Origin: Porphyrobacter sp. CACIAM 03H1
GTDB taxonomy: Bacteria; Pseudomonadota; Alphaproteobacteria; Sphingomonadales; Sphingomonadaceae
Direction of reading: 5' to 3'
Assembly: GCF_002215495.1 (NCBI RefSeq)
Contig: NZ_CP021378.1
Location: forward strand, 890,417 to 954,416
Length of the DNA: 64,000 nt
Part shown: positions 1 to 9,587 of the stretch, in pieces
Position numbering within the stretch: the stretch's first letter is position 1
Layout of the letters: each line of letters starts with the position of its first letter
The notes under the pieces: model-generated
What the model saw: the letters and a program-made list of their open reading frames with translations, nothing else
Database searches by the model: none
What the model was told of the DNA's origin: nothing
Translations under genes and position numbers: made by a program

Positions 1-705
1 CGGCGCTGGTTCGCGATGCGGCGCGTGGCCGAATATCTGCGCCATGCGCCGGCACTTCTGCTGCTCGGCGTAGCGCGGCCGACCGGGCGCTGGCCGAGAA
101 GCGGAGGACAGGGCGGCGGCGGGGCGGAATGGCCCGAACACTTCGCCCGCCACGCGCTGCGCGATGTCGGCCTGCCTGCGGTCGCCGCCACGCGCGATTA
201 CCTGCGCGCAGGGCTGGCGGGCACGGTATTGCCCCATGTCAGCGCCCAGCGCGCCTATCACACCGCCAAGGCGCACCGGCTGGAGACGGTCCACAGCCGG
301 CTCGACCGGGTGGCGGCGACCTGCTTCAAGCTCGCGGTGGTCTCGGTGCTGGCCTATCTCCTGCTGAAGGGCGCGGGGCTGGCGGGAATGGCGCCCAAGG
401 ACCTCGCGGCCGATCTCTCGCCGCTCTTCACCTTCTTCGGCGTCGCCTTCCCGACGCTCGGCGCGAACCTTTCAGGGATCCGCTATTTCGGAGATTTCGA
501 ACGCTTCGGTGCGATCTCGCGGGTCGCGGCGGAAAAGCTGCGCGAGATCGAGGAGCGCATCGGCCTGCTGCTCTCGGGCGCGCCGGACGCCCTCACCTAC
601 CACGCCGCCGCCGACCTGATCCACGCGCTCGACGAAGCGGTGGTCGAGGAGATCGCGAGCTGGCAGTCGGTGTTCGGCGCCAAGCACCTCGCCCTTCCTG
701 CCTAA
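1..705 (+). CDS. Membrane protein of unknown function, 5'-truncated by window edge
   Basis: The reading frame is open to the first base of the window, so the true start lies outside; about 234 residues are visible. The visible part is a C-terminal region with one or two hydrophobic segments (one around FKLAVVSVLAYLLL, another around LFTFFGVAFPTLGANL) followed by amphipathic helices rich in Glu and Arg, and it ends WQSVFGAKHLALPA. This layout, with two membrane helices and then a long cytoplasmic helix, resembles the SLATT/DUF4231 type of membrane domain, but that is an impression from pattern only. It is the only plus-strand gene at this end; the next genes are convergent, 10 bp away. Confidence 0.6.
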   Translation, partial: RRWFAMRRVAEYLRHAPALLLLGVARPTGRWPRSGGQGGGGAEWPEHFARHALRDVGLPAVAATRDYLRAGLAGTVLPHVSAQRAYHTAKAHRLETVHSRLDRVAATCFKLAVVSVLAYLLLKGAGLAGMAPKDLAADLSPLFTFFGVAFPTLGANLSGIRYFGDFERFGAISRVAAEKLREIEERIGLLLSGAPDALTYHAAADLIHALDEAVVEEIASWQSVFGAKHLALPA

Positions 706-715
706 ATCCGCCGGC

Positions 716-1882
716 CTAGGCTTTCATCCCCCGCCGCCGCGCCGTCTGCGCGCGCATCACCTTGTCGAACAGAGCGCGCCGCGCCGGGCCGCCGATCGCC
801 ACGGCGAAATCGCCGAAGGCGCGGCGGTCGGGCCACAGCGGGTCGTCGGGCGCGTCGGGGACGGTGCAGGTGTCGAACAGCGTCAGCCCCGCCGCCGCCG
901 CCAACCCGGCGACCCGACGCATCAGCAGGCGGCCGGGCGCAAAGCTGCGGAACCGCTCGTCGAAGGCCATCTTGAAGCCGTAGCCGCGGCCGCGCTGGAC
1001 GAGCCAGCTGGTCATCGCCACGATCGTCTCGCCCGTCGTGAGGCTGGCGAGCCGCACTGCCCCGCGGCGATGGCCTTCGCGGATCACCTCGCGGAACAGC
1101 CCCGCGGTGGCGGCATGGCAGCCGAGCGCGCTCGCCGCACGCCCCTTCCACCCGGCCCGTTCGAGCGCGAGGAAGGCCCCCAGCCACGGCTCGCAGTCCT
1201 CCGCGTGATCGTGCAGCACCAGCCGCACCTCGCCGTGGGCTTCGGCAAGCTTGCGCTCGAGGCCGTCGAGCCGCTTGTCGAGCTTCTTCGCCGCCCGCGG
1301 GTCGCCCGCGCTTGCCCCCAGTCGCGCGGGTCGGGTGAAGCTGCGGCACTGGTGGAGTGCGCGGCCGTGCTCGGCGCACAGGCTCGCCAGCGCGAGGGTG
1401 GCGGGATCGTCGAGCGGGAGGGTGTCGGCATAGAGGCCGAGCGCCACCCCGGGATGGCGGTCGAGATGGCCGAGCAGGGCCTCCCAGAACACCTTCTCGG
1501 CCCCCGGGCGCACCAGCGGCGTGCCGATGAACTGGTTGGCGCTGTGCCAGCTCTGGCGGCTCGGCAACGGCCAGCGCCCGATCACCGGATCAAGCGTCAG
1601 CGGCATCGCGCCGAGCCAGCCGCCAGCCGCGTCCTCGACCACCGCGAGGCGCAGCGAGCGTTCGCGCCCGCAATGGCGCAGCGCGGGTTCCATGAACCAG
1701 TCGGCGGCAAAGACGTTGCCGGCCGCCGCGCAGGTGGCGAGCTCGGCCCAGCGCCGCCGGTCGGGCAGCAGCAGATTTCCCGGGCGGTGGAAGGCGACCC
1801 GCGCCGGCGCCACCCCGCGCGGGTGGGCCAGCGGGCGCGGGCGCGGTGCGATCTCCAGCGCGCTGTCGTCGAGCGGTTTCAC
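716..1882 (-). CDS. GNAT-fold acetyltransferase (BioF2/FemAB-like)
   Basis: 388 residues from a GTG start. The GTG overlaps the TGA stop of the upstream cupin gene in the tetranucleotide GTGA, which decides the start and implies translational coupling. The sequence has the two-lobed GNAT layout of the Acetyltransf_6 (CelD/BioF2) group: an N-terminal lobe with a FAADWF stretch and a C-terminal lobe with SLTTGETIVAMTSWLV and RGRGYGFKMAFDERFR, where acyl-CoA or aminoacyl-tRNA users normally bind their donor. Such proteins often act in polysaccharide or cell-envelope modification. The substrate cannot be told from sequence. Coupling to the cupin gene suggests the two act on the same product. Confidence 0.72.
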   Translation of the reverse strand: MKPLDDSALEIAPRPRPLAHPRGVAPARVAFHRPGNLLLPDRRRWAELATCAAAGNVFAADWFMEPALRHCGRERSLRLAVVEDAAGGWLGAMPLTLDPVIGRWPLPSRQSWHSANQFIGTPLVRPGAEKVFWEALLGHLDRHPGVALGLYADTLPLDDPATLALASLCAEHGRALHQCRSFTRPARLGASAGDPRAAKKLDKRLDGLERKLAEAHGEVRLVLHDHAEDCEPWLGAFLALERAGWKGRAASALGCHAATAGLFREVIREGHRRGAVRLASLTTGETIVAMTSWLVQRGRGYGFKMAFDERFRSFAPGRLLMRRVAGLAAAAGLTLFDTCTVPDAPDDPLWPDRRAFGDFAVAIGGPARRALFDKVMRAQTARRRGMKA

Positions 1883-2718
1883 AGCAGGCCGATCCTCTGC
1901 CCCACGCGCCGCGCCGCCGCCCGCAGCCAGGGCGCGTGCGCGGCGGAATGTGCGGCGGGGTCGTAGGCGGGCAGGCCCACGCGGCGCATCACCGGGTTGA
2001 GCCAGAGCGCATCGGCCACCGCACGGCTGCGGCGGCATTGCCAGGTCACCGACAGCGACACCGACATCGCATCGCCGGCGTGCACCCAGTGCGGCGCGCA
2101 ATAGGGCACGAACAGCGCATCCCCCGGCGCGAGCCGGTGCTCGGTCCCGGCCGCCGCATAGTCGGGACTCCAGGAAAGCATGTTCTCTCCCGCCACGTGA
2201 TAGGCCTCGCGCCGCGCCAGATCGATATAGGGCGGCGCAGGTGGATAGGTGGCGAAGACCTTGTCCCCGGCGATCTGGAACAGGATGTTGTATTCGGCAT
2301 CGAAGTGGAACGGCGTGTGGGTGCCGGGGGCGGAGATGAACACGAAGCCCTTGATGTCGCACACGGGCCCGGTGGCAGGGCCGATCGCCGGGGCAAGCTC
2401 GGCCAGCAGTCGCTCGAACAGGGCGCGGTAGGCAGGCAATTGCTCGATATAACGTAGCATGATCCAGGCGTCGTTCACGCATCCGGCGGCGATCGCGTCG
2501 GCGGGGTGGGTGTCGGCCTCGATCATGCGGAAGGCCTCGCCGTTGCCGGCATCGTGCATGCGCCGCTCGACCTGTTCGCGGGGCAGGGCGCGCGCGGCCT
2601 CGGCCAGCGCGGGCAGACCGAGCAGCGGCTCGGCGGCGAGGTTGTGGCGCAACAGGCCCGGCGCGCGCGGATAGTGCTGCGCCAGCCGGGGCACCGATTG
2701 GGGGTCGATCAGCGACAT
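1879..2718 (-). CDS. JmjC/cupin-like Fe(II) oxygenase domain protein
   Basis: 279 residues. The jelly-roll core runs from about residue 118 to 225 and holds the metal facial triad pattern: H138-F-D140 in PFHFDAEYN and a distal His in the APHWVHAGD stretch (H210 or H213). It resembles the cupin_8/JmjC-like 2-oxoglutarate oxygenases that hydroxylate protein or small-molecule substrates. The substrate is unknown. Its stop codon overlaps the GTG start of the acetyltransferase gene, so the two are a coupled pair. Transcription would start in the 177-bp gap before katG, where no clear promoter was picked out. Confidence 0.75.
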   Translation of the reverse strand: MSLIDPQSVPRLAQHYPRAPGLLRHNLAAEPLLGLPALAEAARALPREQVERRMHDAGNGEAFRMIEADTHPADAIAAGCVNDAWIMLRYIEQLPAYRALFERLLAELAPAIGPATGPVCDIKGFVFISAPGTHTPFHFDAEYNILFQIAGDKVFATYPPAPPYIDLARREAYHVAGENMLSWSPDYAAAGTEHRLAPGDALFVPYCAPHWVHAGDAMSVSLSVTWQCRRSRAVADALWLNPVMRRVGLPAYDPAAHSAAHAPWLRAAARRVGQRIGLL

Positions 2719-2843
2719 ATCTGCGGCCCTTTGAAGGTATCTCTGCTCGATTTTCAGGGACTTATCGCAGCAGCGGTGAAAGGCCGGTTAACGCTGTTCC
2801 GGCGTGCGGGGGCGGGGCGGAACCGCTGGCGGCCACAAAGCAA

Positions 2844-2875
2844 AAGGGCCCCCGGTGTCGCCACCGGAGGCCCTT
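2844..2875 (-). terminator. Rho-independent terminator after katG
   Basis: A GC-rich inverted repeat (arms AAGGGCCTCCGGTG and CACCGGGGGCCCTT when read on the minus strand) has a 4-base loop and is followed by TTGCTTT. It lies 20 bp past the katG stop codon. Confidence 0.85.
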
Positions 2876-2895
2876 CGTGTTCAGCGTATCACCGC

Positions 2896-5115
2896 TCAGG
2901 CGTGGTACTTCGCCCAGGTCACATCGAAGCGGTCCGCGTTCATCACCTTGGTCCAGGCCGAGATGAAGTCGCACACGAACTTGCCCTCGTTTCCGCTCTC
3001 GGCATAGACCTCGGCCTGCGCGCGCAGGATCGAGTTGGAGCCGAAGACGAGATCGGTGCGGGTCGCGCGCCACTTCTCCTCGCCCGTCGCACGGTCGACG
3101 CCGACATATTCCTCGTCCCCGCTGTCATCGACCGGCGACCACTTGGTCCCCATGTCGAGCAGGTTGCGGAAGAAGTCGGGCGTGAGCTTGCCCGGGGTCT
3201 CGGTCAGTACGCCGATGCGGTGGCCGTGGTGGGCATGATCGCTCACCGCGCCAAGCGCCCGCATCCCGCCGACCAGCACGGTCATCTCGGGCACCGACAG
3301 GCCGAGCAGGTGTGCCCGGTCGATCAGCATCTCCTCGGTGCGGACCTGCGCCTTGGTCTTGAGGTAGTTGCGGAAGCCGTCGGCGAAGGGCTCGAGCGGC
3401 TCGAAGCTTGCCGCGTCGGTGTGCTCTTCGGTCGCATCACCGCGCCCGCCGAGGAAGGGCACCTCGACGTCGAAGCCCGCATCCTTCGCCGCCTTCTCCA
3501 CCGCGGCCGAGCCGGCCAGCACGATGGCGTCGGCCATGCTGAGGCTGCCGCGGTGCTGTTCGATGGTGTCGAGCACCTTCGACAGCTCTGCGGGATCATT
3601 GACCGCCCACGAACGCTGCGGCTCCAGCCGGATGCGCGCCCCGTTGGCGCCTCCGCGGTGGTCGGAGTTGCGGTAGGTCGAGGCCGAGGCCCAGGCCGCC
3701 TTGACCAGCTCGCGGACCGAAAGGCCCGAGTTCAGGATCGCCGCCTTGAAGCGGGCGACCTCGGCATCCGAGGGCATGGTGCCGGCCGGCACCGGGTCCT
3801 GCCAGATAAGCGTTTCTTCCGGCACTTCGGGCCCGAGGTAACGGATCTTGGGCCCCATGTCGCGGTGGCACAGCTTGAACCACGCGCGGGCGAAGGCATC
3901 GTCGAGCGCCGCCTGATCGTGCAGGAACCGCTCGGAAATCTTGCGATATTCCGGGTCGTTCTTGAGCGCCATGTCGGCGGTGGTCATCATAGTCGGCACC
4001 TTCTTCGACGGGTCGCGCGCGTCGGGGGCCATGTCTTCGGGATCGGGGTTGATCGGCTGCCACTGCCAGGCCCCGGCGGGCGACTTCACCAGCTCGAAGT
4101 CATACTTGAACAGCAGGCGGAAGTAGTCATTGCCCCACTGGGTCGGGTTCGGCGTCCATGCGCCTTCGATCCCCGAGGTGGTGATGTTGCCCTTGGCGAT
4201 CTCGTCGGCATCGTTGAGCCAGCCGAAGCCCATCAGGTGCAGGTCTTCGCTCTCCGGAGCGCCGCCGAAGGTGTCGGCGGGGTGCGCGCCGTGAGCCTTG
4301 CCGAAGGCGTGGCCGCCGGCGGTGAGCGCGACGGTTTCCTCGTCGTTCATCGCCATGCGGGCGAAGGTCTCGCGCATGTCGCGGGCCATGCCCTCGGGGT
4401 CATGCGGGTTGCCCTGCGGGCCTTCGGGATTGACGTAGATGAGGCCCATCTGGATCGCGGCGAGCGGATTTTCCAGCGCGCGGCCTTCCTTGGGGTGGAT
4501 GCGGGTGGGCACGCCTTCGTTGACCCACTGCTCCTCGGTGCCCCAGTAGACGCTTTCGGGCTCGAACACGTCGGCACGGCCGCCGCCGAAGCCGAACACC
4601 GGGCCGCCCATGCTCTCGATCGCGACATTGCCGGTCAGGATGAACAGGTCCGCCCAGCTGATGTTCTTGCCGTATTTCTGCTTGATCGGCCACAGCAGGC
4701 GGCGGGCCTTGTCGAGGTTGCCGTTGTCGGGCCAGGAGTTGAGCGGAGCGAACCGCTGCTGCCCGCTGTTCGCACCGCCGCGTCCGTCACCGGTGCGGTA
4801 GGTACCGGCCGCGTGCCAGGCCATGCGGATGAAGAAGGGGCCGTAGTGGCCGTAGTCCGCCGGCCACCAGGGCTGGCTGTCGGTCATCAGCGCCTTGAGG
4901 TCTTCCTTGAGGGCGTTGTAGTCGAGCGCGTTGAAGGCCTCGGCATAATCGAAGTCCTCACCATAGGGGTTCGCGCTGCGGCCGCCTTCGGTCAGGATGT
5001 CGACCTGGAGCGCCTGCGGCCACCAGTCGCGGTTGGTCCGGCCCAGCAGGTTGCGCATTTCCATGCTTCCGTGGAACGGGCAACCGCCGCTCATCTCTCC
5101 GGTTTTTGCGTCCAT
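2896..5115 (-). CDS. katG: Catalase-peroxidase KatG
   Basis: 739 residues, the usual length for bacterial bifunctional heme catalase-peroxidases, which destroy H2O2 in the cytoplasm. The distal heme side has R97, W100 and H101 in [11 protein letters not shown]. The proximal heme ligand is H269 in [13 protein letters not shown]. The Met-Tyr-Trp cofactor residues are present (W100, Y227 in GLIYVNPEG, and M254). Both the N-terminal active and the C-terminal inactive peroxidase halves are complete. I chose the ATG at 5115 because AGAGGAGA sits 8 bases before it; an upstream in-frame ATG at 5133 lacks a ribosome site. It lies downstream of ahpC and ahpF on the same strand, separated by a terminator, so it probably has its own promoter. 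Confidence 0.97.
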   Translation of the reverse strand: MDAKTGEMSGGCPFHGSMEMRNLLGRTNRDWWPQALQVDILTEGGRSANPYGEDFDYAEAFNALDYNALKEDLKALMTDSQPWWPADYGHYGPFFIRMAWHAAGTYRTGDGRGGANSGQQRFAPLNSWPDNGNLDKARRLLWPIKQKYGKNISWADLFILTGNVAIESMGGPVFGFGGGRADVFEPESVYWGTEEQWVNEGVPTRIHPKEGRALENPLAAIQMGLIYVNPEGPQGNPHDPEGMARDMRETFARMAMNDEETVALTAGGHAFGKAHGAHPADTFGGAPESEDLHLMGFGWLNDADEIAKGNITTSGIEGAWTPNPTQWGNDYFRLLFKYDFELVKSPAGAWQWQPINPDPEDMAPDARDPSKKVPTMMTTADMALKNDPEYRKISERFLHDQAALDDAFARAWFKLCHRDMGPKIRYLGPEVPEETLIWQDPVPAGTMPSDAEVARFKAAILNSGLSVRELVKAAWASASTYRNSDHRGGANGARIRLEPQRSWAVNDPAELSKVLDTIEQHRGSLSMADAIVLAGSAAVEKAAKDAGFDVEVPFLGGRGDATEEHTDAASFEPLEPFADGFRNYLKTKAQVRTEEMLIDRAHLLGLSVPEMTVLVGGMRALGAVSDHAHHGHRIGVLTETPGKLTPDFFRNLLDMGTKWSPVDDSGDEEYVGVDRATGEEKWRATRTDLVFGSNSILRAQAEVYAESGNEGKFVCDFISAWTKVMNADRFDVTWAKYHA

Positions 5116-5254
5116 GAATGTGTCTCCTCTCACATCTGGGGGTCAGACTCGCGGGTCTGCCGCGTAGTCTATGAGGAGAGAATGACGCTTTCAGGAAGTT
5201 GCGTCCAATCGATTAATGCGCGCTTTTTGATTGAGCGGGGCGATTAGTTCAGAT

Positions 5255-5346
5255 CGTCATTGCGAGGAGCCGCAGCAATCCATCGCTTGCCGGTGCGACA
5301 AGCTCGCCGGCAGGCGGTGGATTGCTTCGCTACGCTCGCAATGACG
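5255..5346. repeat. Dispersed palindromic repeat (GTCATTGCGAG family)
   Basis: Two imperfect inverted arms, 5255-5282 and 5318-5346, each begin CGTCATTGCGAG when read inwards and end AGCAATCCA. A short GC-rich inner stem lies between them. This is a REP-like element of a type seen widely between genes in alphaproteobacteria. It sits between the ahpF terminator and the katG promoter region. Confidence 0.75.
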
Positions 5347-5354
5347 AAAACAAG

Positions 5355-5386
5355 AAGGGCGGGCTCACCGTCGAGAGCCCGCCCTT
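5355..5386 (-). terminator. Rho-independent terminator after ahpF
   Basis: A perfect 12-bp inverted repeat (AAGGGCGGGCTC and its complement) has an 8-base loop. On the minus strand it is followed by CTTCTTGTTTT. It lies 22 bp past the ahpF stop. Confidence 0.87.
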
Positions 5387-5407
5387 CCGATCACATCTCG
5401 CGCAGGA

Positions 5408-6997
5408 TTAAGCCGCCTGCGCGACCTGTTCGACCGGCTCGTTCCGGATCAGGAAGTCAAACGCCCCCAGACCCGCTTTCGCGCCTTCGCCCATCGCGAC
5501 GACGATCTGCTTGTGCGGCACGGTGGTGCAGTCGCCCGCAGCGTAGATGCCGGGTATACTGGTCGCGCCGTGATCGTCGATGACGATCTCGCCGAATTTC
5601 GACAGCTCCAGACCGGTGTCGCGCAGCCATTCGGTGTTGGGGACGAGGCCGATCTGCACGAACACGCCTTCGAGCGCGATGCGGCGTTCGTCACCCTTGG
5701 CGCGGTTCTTCACCACGAGGCCGCTGACCTTGCCGTTTTCGCCGAGGATCTCGGTGGTTTGGCCGTTGGTGATGATCTCGACATTCGGCAGCGAGCGCAG
5801 CTTGCGCTGGAGCACTTCGTCGGCGCGCAGCCTGGTATCGAACTCGATCAGGGTGACGTGGCCGACGATCATGGCAAGGTCGATCGCCGCCTCGACGCCC
5901 GAGTTGCCGCCGCCGATGACCGCGATGTTCTTGCCCTTGAACAGCGGGCCGTCGCAGTGCGGGCAATAGGCCACGCCCTTGTTGCGATACTCCGCCTCGC
6001 CCGGCACGCCGAGGTTGCGCCAGCGCGCGCCGGTGGAGAGGATCAGCGAGCGCGCCTTGAGCGTCGCGCCATTGGCCATCACGACCTCGTGATAGCCGCC
6101 GACGTCCTTCGCGGCGCGCAGTTCGACCGCGCGGGCAAGGTCCATCAGGTCGATCTCGTACTCGCCGACGTGCTTCTTCAGGCTGTCGGTGAGCTTCGGG
6201 CCTTCGGTGTAGGGCGTGCCGGGGAGGTTCTCGATCCCGAGCGTGTCCATCAGCTGTCCGCCGAAGCGCTCAGCCGCGATGCCGGTGCGGAAACCCTTGC
6301 GCGCGGTGTAGACCGCCGCCGCCGCGCCCGCAGGGCCGCCGCCGATCACCAGCACCTCGAAGGGCGCCTTCTGGCTGAGCTTCTCGGCCTGCCTGGCATC
6401 GGCGTTGACGTCGAGCTTCGCGAGGATCTCGGCCAGCTCCATCTTGCCGTTGTAGAACGGCTCGCCGTTGAGGAAGGTCGCCGGCACCGCCATGATGTCG
6501 CGGCGCTCGACTTCCTCCTGGAAGGTGCCGCCCTCGATAAGGGTCGCGGTGATCCGCGGGTTCTCGAGCGCCATCAACGTCAGCGCCTGCACCACGTCAG
6601 GGCAGTTGTGGCAGGTCAGCGAGAAGAACATCTCGAAGTGGTAATCGCCCTCGAGCGCGCGGACCTGCTCGATCAGGTCGGCATCAACCTTGGGCGGGTG
6701 GCCGCCGGCCCACAGCAAGGCGAGCACCAGCGAGGTGAATTCGTGGCCCATAGGGAGGCCCGCAAAGCGCACCCACTTCTCCGCGTCCGAGGCGCGGCGG
6801 ATGACGAAGCTTGGCTTGCGGGCGTCGGTCCCGTCGAAGCGCGCGCTCACGAGATCGTGCAGCGAGGCGATCTGTTCGATCAGCTGGCGCGTCTGGCGCG
6901 ACTTCTCGCTGTCGTCCAGCGAGGCGACCAGTTCCACGCCTTCGCGAAGATTGCCGAGATAGGTCTTGAGCTGGGCCTGCATGGCGGCGTCGAGCAT
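5408..6997 (-). CDS. ahpF: Alkyl hydroperoxide reductase subunit F
   Basis: 529 residues, matching the family length. It is the NADH-dependent flavoprotein that recharges AhpC. The N-terminal glutaredoxin-like double domain holds the C129-H-N-C132 redox pair. An FAD site GGGPAG follows near residue 219, and the thioredoxin-reductase-type CPHC pair is at C345/C348. An ATGCAACTGT-type GDCTTVP segment binds FAD near the C-terminus. The start MLDAAMQ at 6997 is chosen because GGAGG precedes it and it aligns with the enteric protein's first residue; the frame stays open a further 36 codons upstream with no such support. It lies 210 bp downstream of ahpC, with a very stable hairpin between them. 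Confidence 0.97.
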   Translation of the reverse strand: MLDAAMQAQLKTYLGNLREGVELVASLDDSEKSRQTRQLIEQIASLHDLVSARFDGTDARKPSFVIRRASDAEKWVRFAGLPMGHEFTSLVLALLWAGGHPPKVDADLIEQVRALEGDYHFEMFFSLTCHNCPDVVQALTLMALENPRITATLIEGGTFQEEVERRDIMAVPATFLNGEPFYNGKMELAEILAKLDVNADARQAEKLSQKAPFEVLVIGGGPAGAAAAVYTARKGFRTGIAAERFGGQLMDTLGIENLPGTPYTEGPKLTDSLKKHVGEYEIDLMDLARAVELRAAKDVGGYHEVVMANGATLKARSLILSTGARWRNLGVPGEAEYRNKGVAYCPHCDGPLFKGKNIAVIGGGNSGVEAAIDLAMIVGHVTLIEFDTRLRADEVLQRKLRSLPNVEIITNGQTTEILGENGKVSGLVVKNRAKGDERRIALEGVFVQIGLVPNTEWLRDTGLELSKFGEIVIDDHGATSIPGIYAAGDCTTVPHKQIVVAMGEGAKAGLGAFDFLIRNEPVEQVAQAA

Positions 6998-7057
6998 GGG
7001 TGTCCTCCGGGCGCGGATCATCGCGCGAGACGTATGTGTTCGGTGTGTCGGGCAACA

Positions 7058-7114
7058 CGGGACCGGATGCCGCCGCCCCAAAAGGGGGGGAGGGGCGGGA
7101 AACATCCGGTCCCG
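7058..7114. other. Large stable hairpin between ahpC and ahpF
   Basis: A perfect 12-bp inverted repeat (7058-7069 CGGGACCGGATG, and its complement at 7103-7114) encloses a second G/C stem (CCGCCCC against GGGGCGG). The whole 57-bp segment therefore folds into one long stem-loop. No T-run follows on the minus strand, so it looks more like an mRNA-stabilising or partial-termination element than a simple terminator. Confidence 0.6.
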
Positions 7115-7207
7115 GCTACGACCCGAGGGCTCCTTGAAAGGCTCTCGGGATTTGCGGCCGCGCGGGACCGAGGGGGGAGGGGAGAAGCCCCGCGCGTGCC
7201 GGTTCGC

Positions 7208-7774
7208 TTAGATCTTGCCGACGAGGTCGAGCGAGGGTGCGAGGGTGTCCGCGCCTTCTTCCCACGCCGCGGGGCAGACCTGACCGGGGTTGGCGCGCAC
7301 GTACTGGGCGGCCTTGATCTTGCGGGTCAGCTCGTTGGCATTGCGGCCCACGCCCTCGCAGGTGATTTCCATGATCTGGATCACCCCGTCCGGATCGACC
7401 ACGAAGGTCGCGCGGTCGGCAAGACCGGCGCCTTCACGCAGCACGCCGAAGTTGTTCGAGAGCAGGTGGTTCTGGTCGCCGAGGAACGGGAAGGTCAGCT
7501 TGCCGATCTTATCCGAGGTGTCGCTCCACGCCTTGTGGCTGAAGTGCGTGTCGGTCGAGACGGCGTAGACTTCGACGCCCATCGCCTGAAGGGTGGCGTA
7601 CTTTTCGCCCATGTCCTCGAGTTCGGTCGGGCACACGAAGGTGAAGTCGGCCGGATAGAAGAAGAACACCGACCACTTGCCCGCGAGATCTGCGTCGGTG
7701 ACGGTGAAGAAGTCCTTGCCCTTCTGGAAGGCAGTGGCGGTGAACGGCTTGATGGTCGAACCGATGATACCCAT
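7208..7774 (-). CDS. ahpC: Alkyl hydroperoxide reductase subunit C (peroxiredoxin)
   Basis: 188 residues. This is a typical 2-Cys peroxiredoxin of the AhpC/Prx1 group. The peroxidatic cysteine is C48 in DFTFVCPTE, with the conserved Thr and the later Arg of the active site. The resolving cysteine is C167 in [11 protein letters not shown] near the C-terminus. It reduces H2O2 and organic peroxides and is recharged by AhpF, whose gene follows. A perfect 7-bp dyad about 76 bp upstream is a candidate operator. Confidence 0.97.
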   Translation of the reverse strand: MGIIGSTIKPFTATAFQKGKDFFTVTDADLAGKWSVFFFYPADFTFVCPTELEDMGEKYATLQAMGVEVYAVSTDTHFSHKAWSDTSDKIGKLTFPFLGDQNHLLSNNFGVLREGAGLADRATFVVDPDGVIQIMEITCEGVGRNANELTRKIKAAQYVRANPGQVCPAAWEEGADTLAPSLDLVGKI

Positions 7775-8217
7775 GGGAGTTTGTCCTTATGTTGGGTCTT
7801 GATGAAGAGGGGTCGTTTCCGACACTGCCCAGATAGGCCCTTTTGCGCTGCACAAAAGATCATTTGTGCGATTGCGAAAATCGGAAATTTCAATCGTGGC
7901 GGCGGGAACTGACGCGCTTATGGTAAACCGCCGCGTTAGTGGACGCGGGCAACGGTGGGACGACCGCAAAATCAGCTAAATAGCCATGAACTGCGCTGCT
8001 CGCGAGGCGAACCGAGTTTCGCAGCAGTTGGTGTGTAACGAAGTATCTTTCGCAAAGGATTTCTATCGGCGAAAATTGCGCTGGATCAAAATAACCTGAG
8101 ACTGAACAGGCTCCTTGCGAGCCGTTTTGCCGGTGCACAATTTGCCAGCCTTGGGGCGGCGTGGCATGAACCCGCCCGGGCGTGGAAACGTGGCTTAGAA
8201 GAGCCAGAGAGGGTTGC
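7775..8217. other. 443-bp intergenic region upstream of ahpC
   Basis: This gap between divergent genes is less GC-rich than its surroundings. It holds the candidate ahpC operator at 7850-7869 and a second stem (7996-8005 against 8019-8027, CTGCTCGCGA with TCGCAGCAG). The stem could belong to a leader or a small RNA. No convincing coding frame was found. Confidence 0.5.
7850..7869 (-). promoter_or_regulatory. Candidate operator of ahpC (perfect dyad)
   Basis: GCACAAA and TTTGTGC form a perfect 7-bp inverted repeat with a 6-base spacer, 76 bp upstream of the ahpC start. It does not match the enteric OxyR spacing pattern (ATAG-N7-CTAT), so the regulator is not identified. Confidence 0.4.
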
Positions 8218-8490
8218 ATGTCGAAGGATTATGGCGAGCCCGGGGTCACACCCATCGGGTTCGACTTCGAGAATTCCGCGCTTTCCCAGAACGAGGCCGC
8301 CATGACCTTGTCACGCAAGGATGTGCTCGGCATCGTCCATTCGGCCTTCGATGAACTTGGCAATCAGACCGAACGGTTCATCGGGGTCAAGCGCGACGTA
8401 CTCGGCGAAGTGAGCGAGGGGCGCCTCGCCCATGCGCTGCGCACTGCCATCGTAGGCGCGGGCAAGGCCTGCTGCAACTGCTGCTCCTGA
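8218..8490 (+). CDS. Small protein of unknown function with C-terminal CCNCC
   Basis: 90 residues. The ATG is preceded by AGAGAGGG, and third codon positions are GC-rich as in neighbouring genes, which supports a real gene. The first 75 residues are soluble, mildly acidic and probably helical. The last residues are GKACCNCCS, four cysteines in five positions. This could bind metal, be a redox site, or carry a modification. No maturation enzymes are adjacent; the next gene is a sugar-nucleotide-type epimerase 51 bp downstream. Confidence 0.65.
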   Translation: MSKDYGEPGVTPIGFDFENSALSQNEAAMTLSRKDVLGIVHSAFDELGNQTERFIGVKRDVLGEVSEGRLAHALRTAIVGAGKACCNCCS

Positions 8491-8541
8491 CCCGCCGCCC
8501 GCTCGCTTGCCTGTGGGGCCAGGCCTGCTAGCAGGCGCGTC

Positions 8542-9510
8542 ATGCGGGTGCTTCTCACCGGATCGTCTGGCTGGCTCGGGCGCTTTCTCGCGCCGCTCCT
8601 GACCCGTGCGGGCCACGCGGTCACCGGGCTCGACATCGCGCCGGGAGCCCATACCGACACGATCGGGAGCGTCGCGGATGCAGGCCTCATCGAGCGCCTC
8701 TTCGCCGAACACCGCTTCGAGGCGGTGGTCCATGCGGGGGCGCTGCACAAGCCCGACATCGTCCGCTATCCCGCGCAGGCCTTCGTCGACGTCAATGTCA
8801 CCGGCACGCTGCACCTGCTCGAGGCGGCAGTGCGGCACGGGGCGGATCGCTTCGTCTTCACCTCGACCACCTCGCTGATGATCACGCAGGCCATTCGCGA
8901 CGAGGTGGCGAGCCAGGCGGTGTGGCTCGACGAGCGCACCGCCCCGCTCGCCCCGCGCAACATCTACGGCGTCACCAAGCGCGCCGCCGAGGAGCTGTGC
9001 CGCCTCACCCATGACCTCCACGGCCTGCCGGTGATCGCCCTGAGGGTCGCGCGCTTCTTCCCCGAGGATGACGATACCGACGCCGTGCCGGCGGGTGAGA
9101 ACCTCAAGGCCAACGAGTTCCTGAACCGCCGCCTGACGGTGGAGGACTGCGCGGCTGCGCACCTCGCTGCGCTGGAGGCCGCACCGCGGCTCGGCTGGGG
9201 AGTCTATGTGGTGAGCGCGCCTCCGCCCTTCACCCGTGCGGACGCGGCGCGCCTGAAGGGCGACGCGGCCGGCATGATCGCCGAACGCTTCCCCGAAGCC
9301 CCCGCACTCTACGCCTCTCGCGGCTGGCAGCTGCCGCAGAGCATCGGGCGCGTCTATGATCCCTCGGCGATCGAACGCGACCTGGGCTTTCGCTGCCGGA
9401 CGGACTTCGCGGCCGTGCTGAAGGCGCTGGAGGCGGGCGGACCGCTGCCCTTCGCGCATGATCCCGGCTACGTGCCACCGAAGGAAATGAACAGGTTAGC
9501 CGGAAAGTAA
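8542..9510 (+). CDS. NAD-dependent epimerase/dehydratase family protein
   Basis: 322 residues. It is an extended short-chain dehydrogenase fold: the dinucleotide motif GSSGWLG is at residues 7-13, an STT run lies near 108-110, and the catalytic Y142-x3-K146 is in NIYGVTK. The C-terminal half carries the substrate-binding region. Such enzymes act on nucleotide sugars or related hydroxyl compounds; the substrate cannot be named. It may be co-transcribed with the small CCNCC gene before it. Confidence 0.85.
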   Translation: MRVLLTGSSGWLGRFLAPLLTRAGHAVTGLDIAPGAHTDTIGSVADAGLIERLFAEHRFEAVVHAGALHKPDIVRYPAQAFVDVNVTGTLHLLEAAVRHGADRFVFTSTTSLMITQAIRDEVASQAVWLDERTAPLAPRNIYGVTKRAAEELCRLTHDLHGLPVIALRVARFFPEDDDTDAVPAGENLKANEFLNRRLTVEDCAAAHLAALEAAPRLGWGVYVVSAPPPFTRADAARLKGDAAGMIAERFPEAPALYASRGWQLPQSIGRVYDPSAIERDLGFRCRTDFAAVLKALEAGGPLPFAHDPGYVPPKEMNRLAGK

Positions 9511-9587
9511 CCCGCCGTGCGCTAGGCCCCTCCCGCTTCAGCCCGATGCAGGCGTGCATCGCGGCGGGGCGAAGCGGGATTGCAGAC

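Noticed and set aside
2506..5247. Long plus-strand open frame opposite katG
   Set aside because: It is the antisense of katG, has no recognisable domain, and its length is explained by high GC.
5513..7912. Long plus-strand open frame across ahpF and ahpC
   Set aside because: It runs antisense to two clear genes and through the gap between them; no domain or ribosome site.
7890..8219. 109-codon minus-strand frame upstream of ahpC
   Set aside because: No supported start and composition unlike coding sequence; the region looks regulatory.
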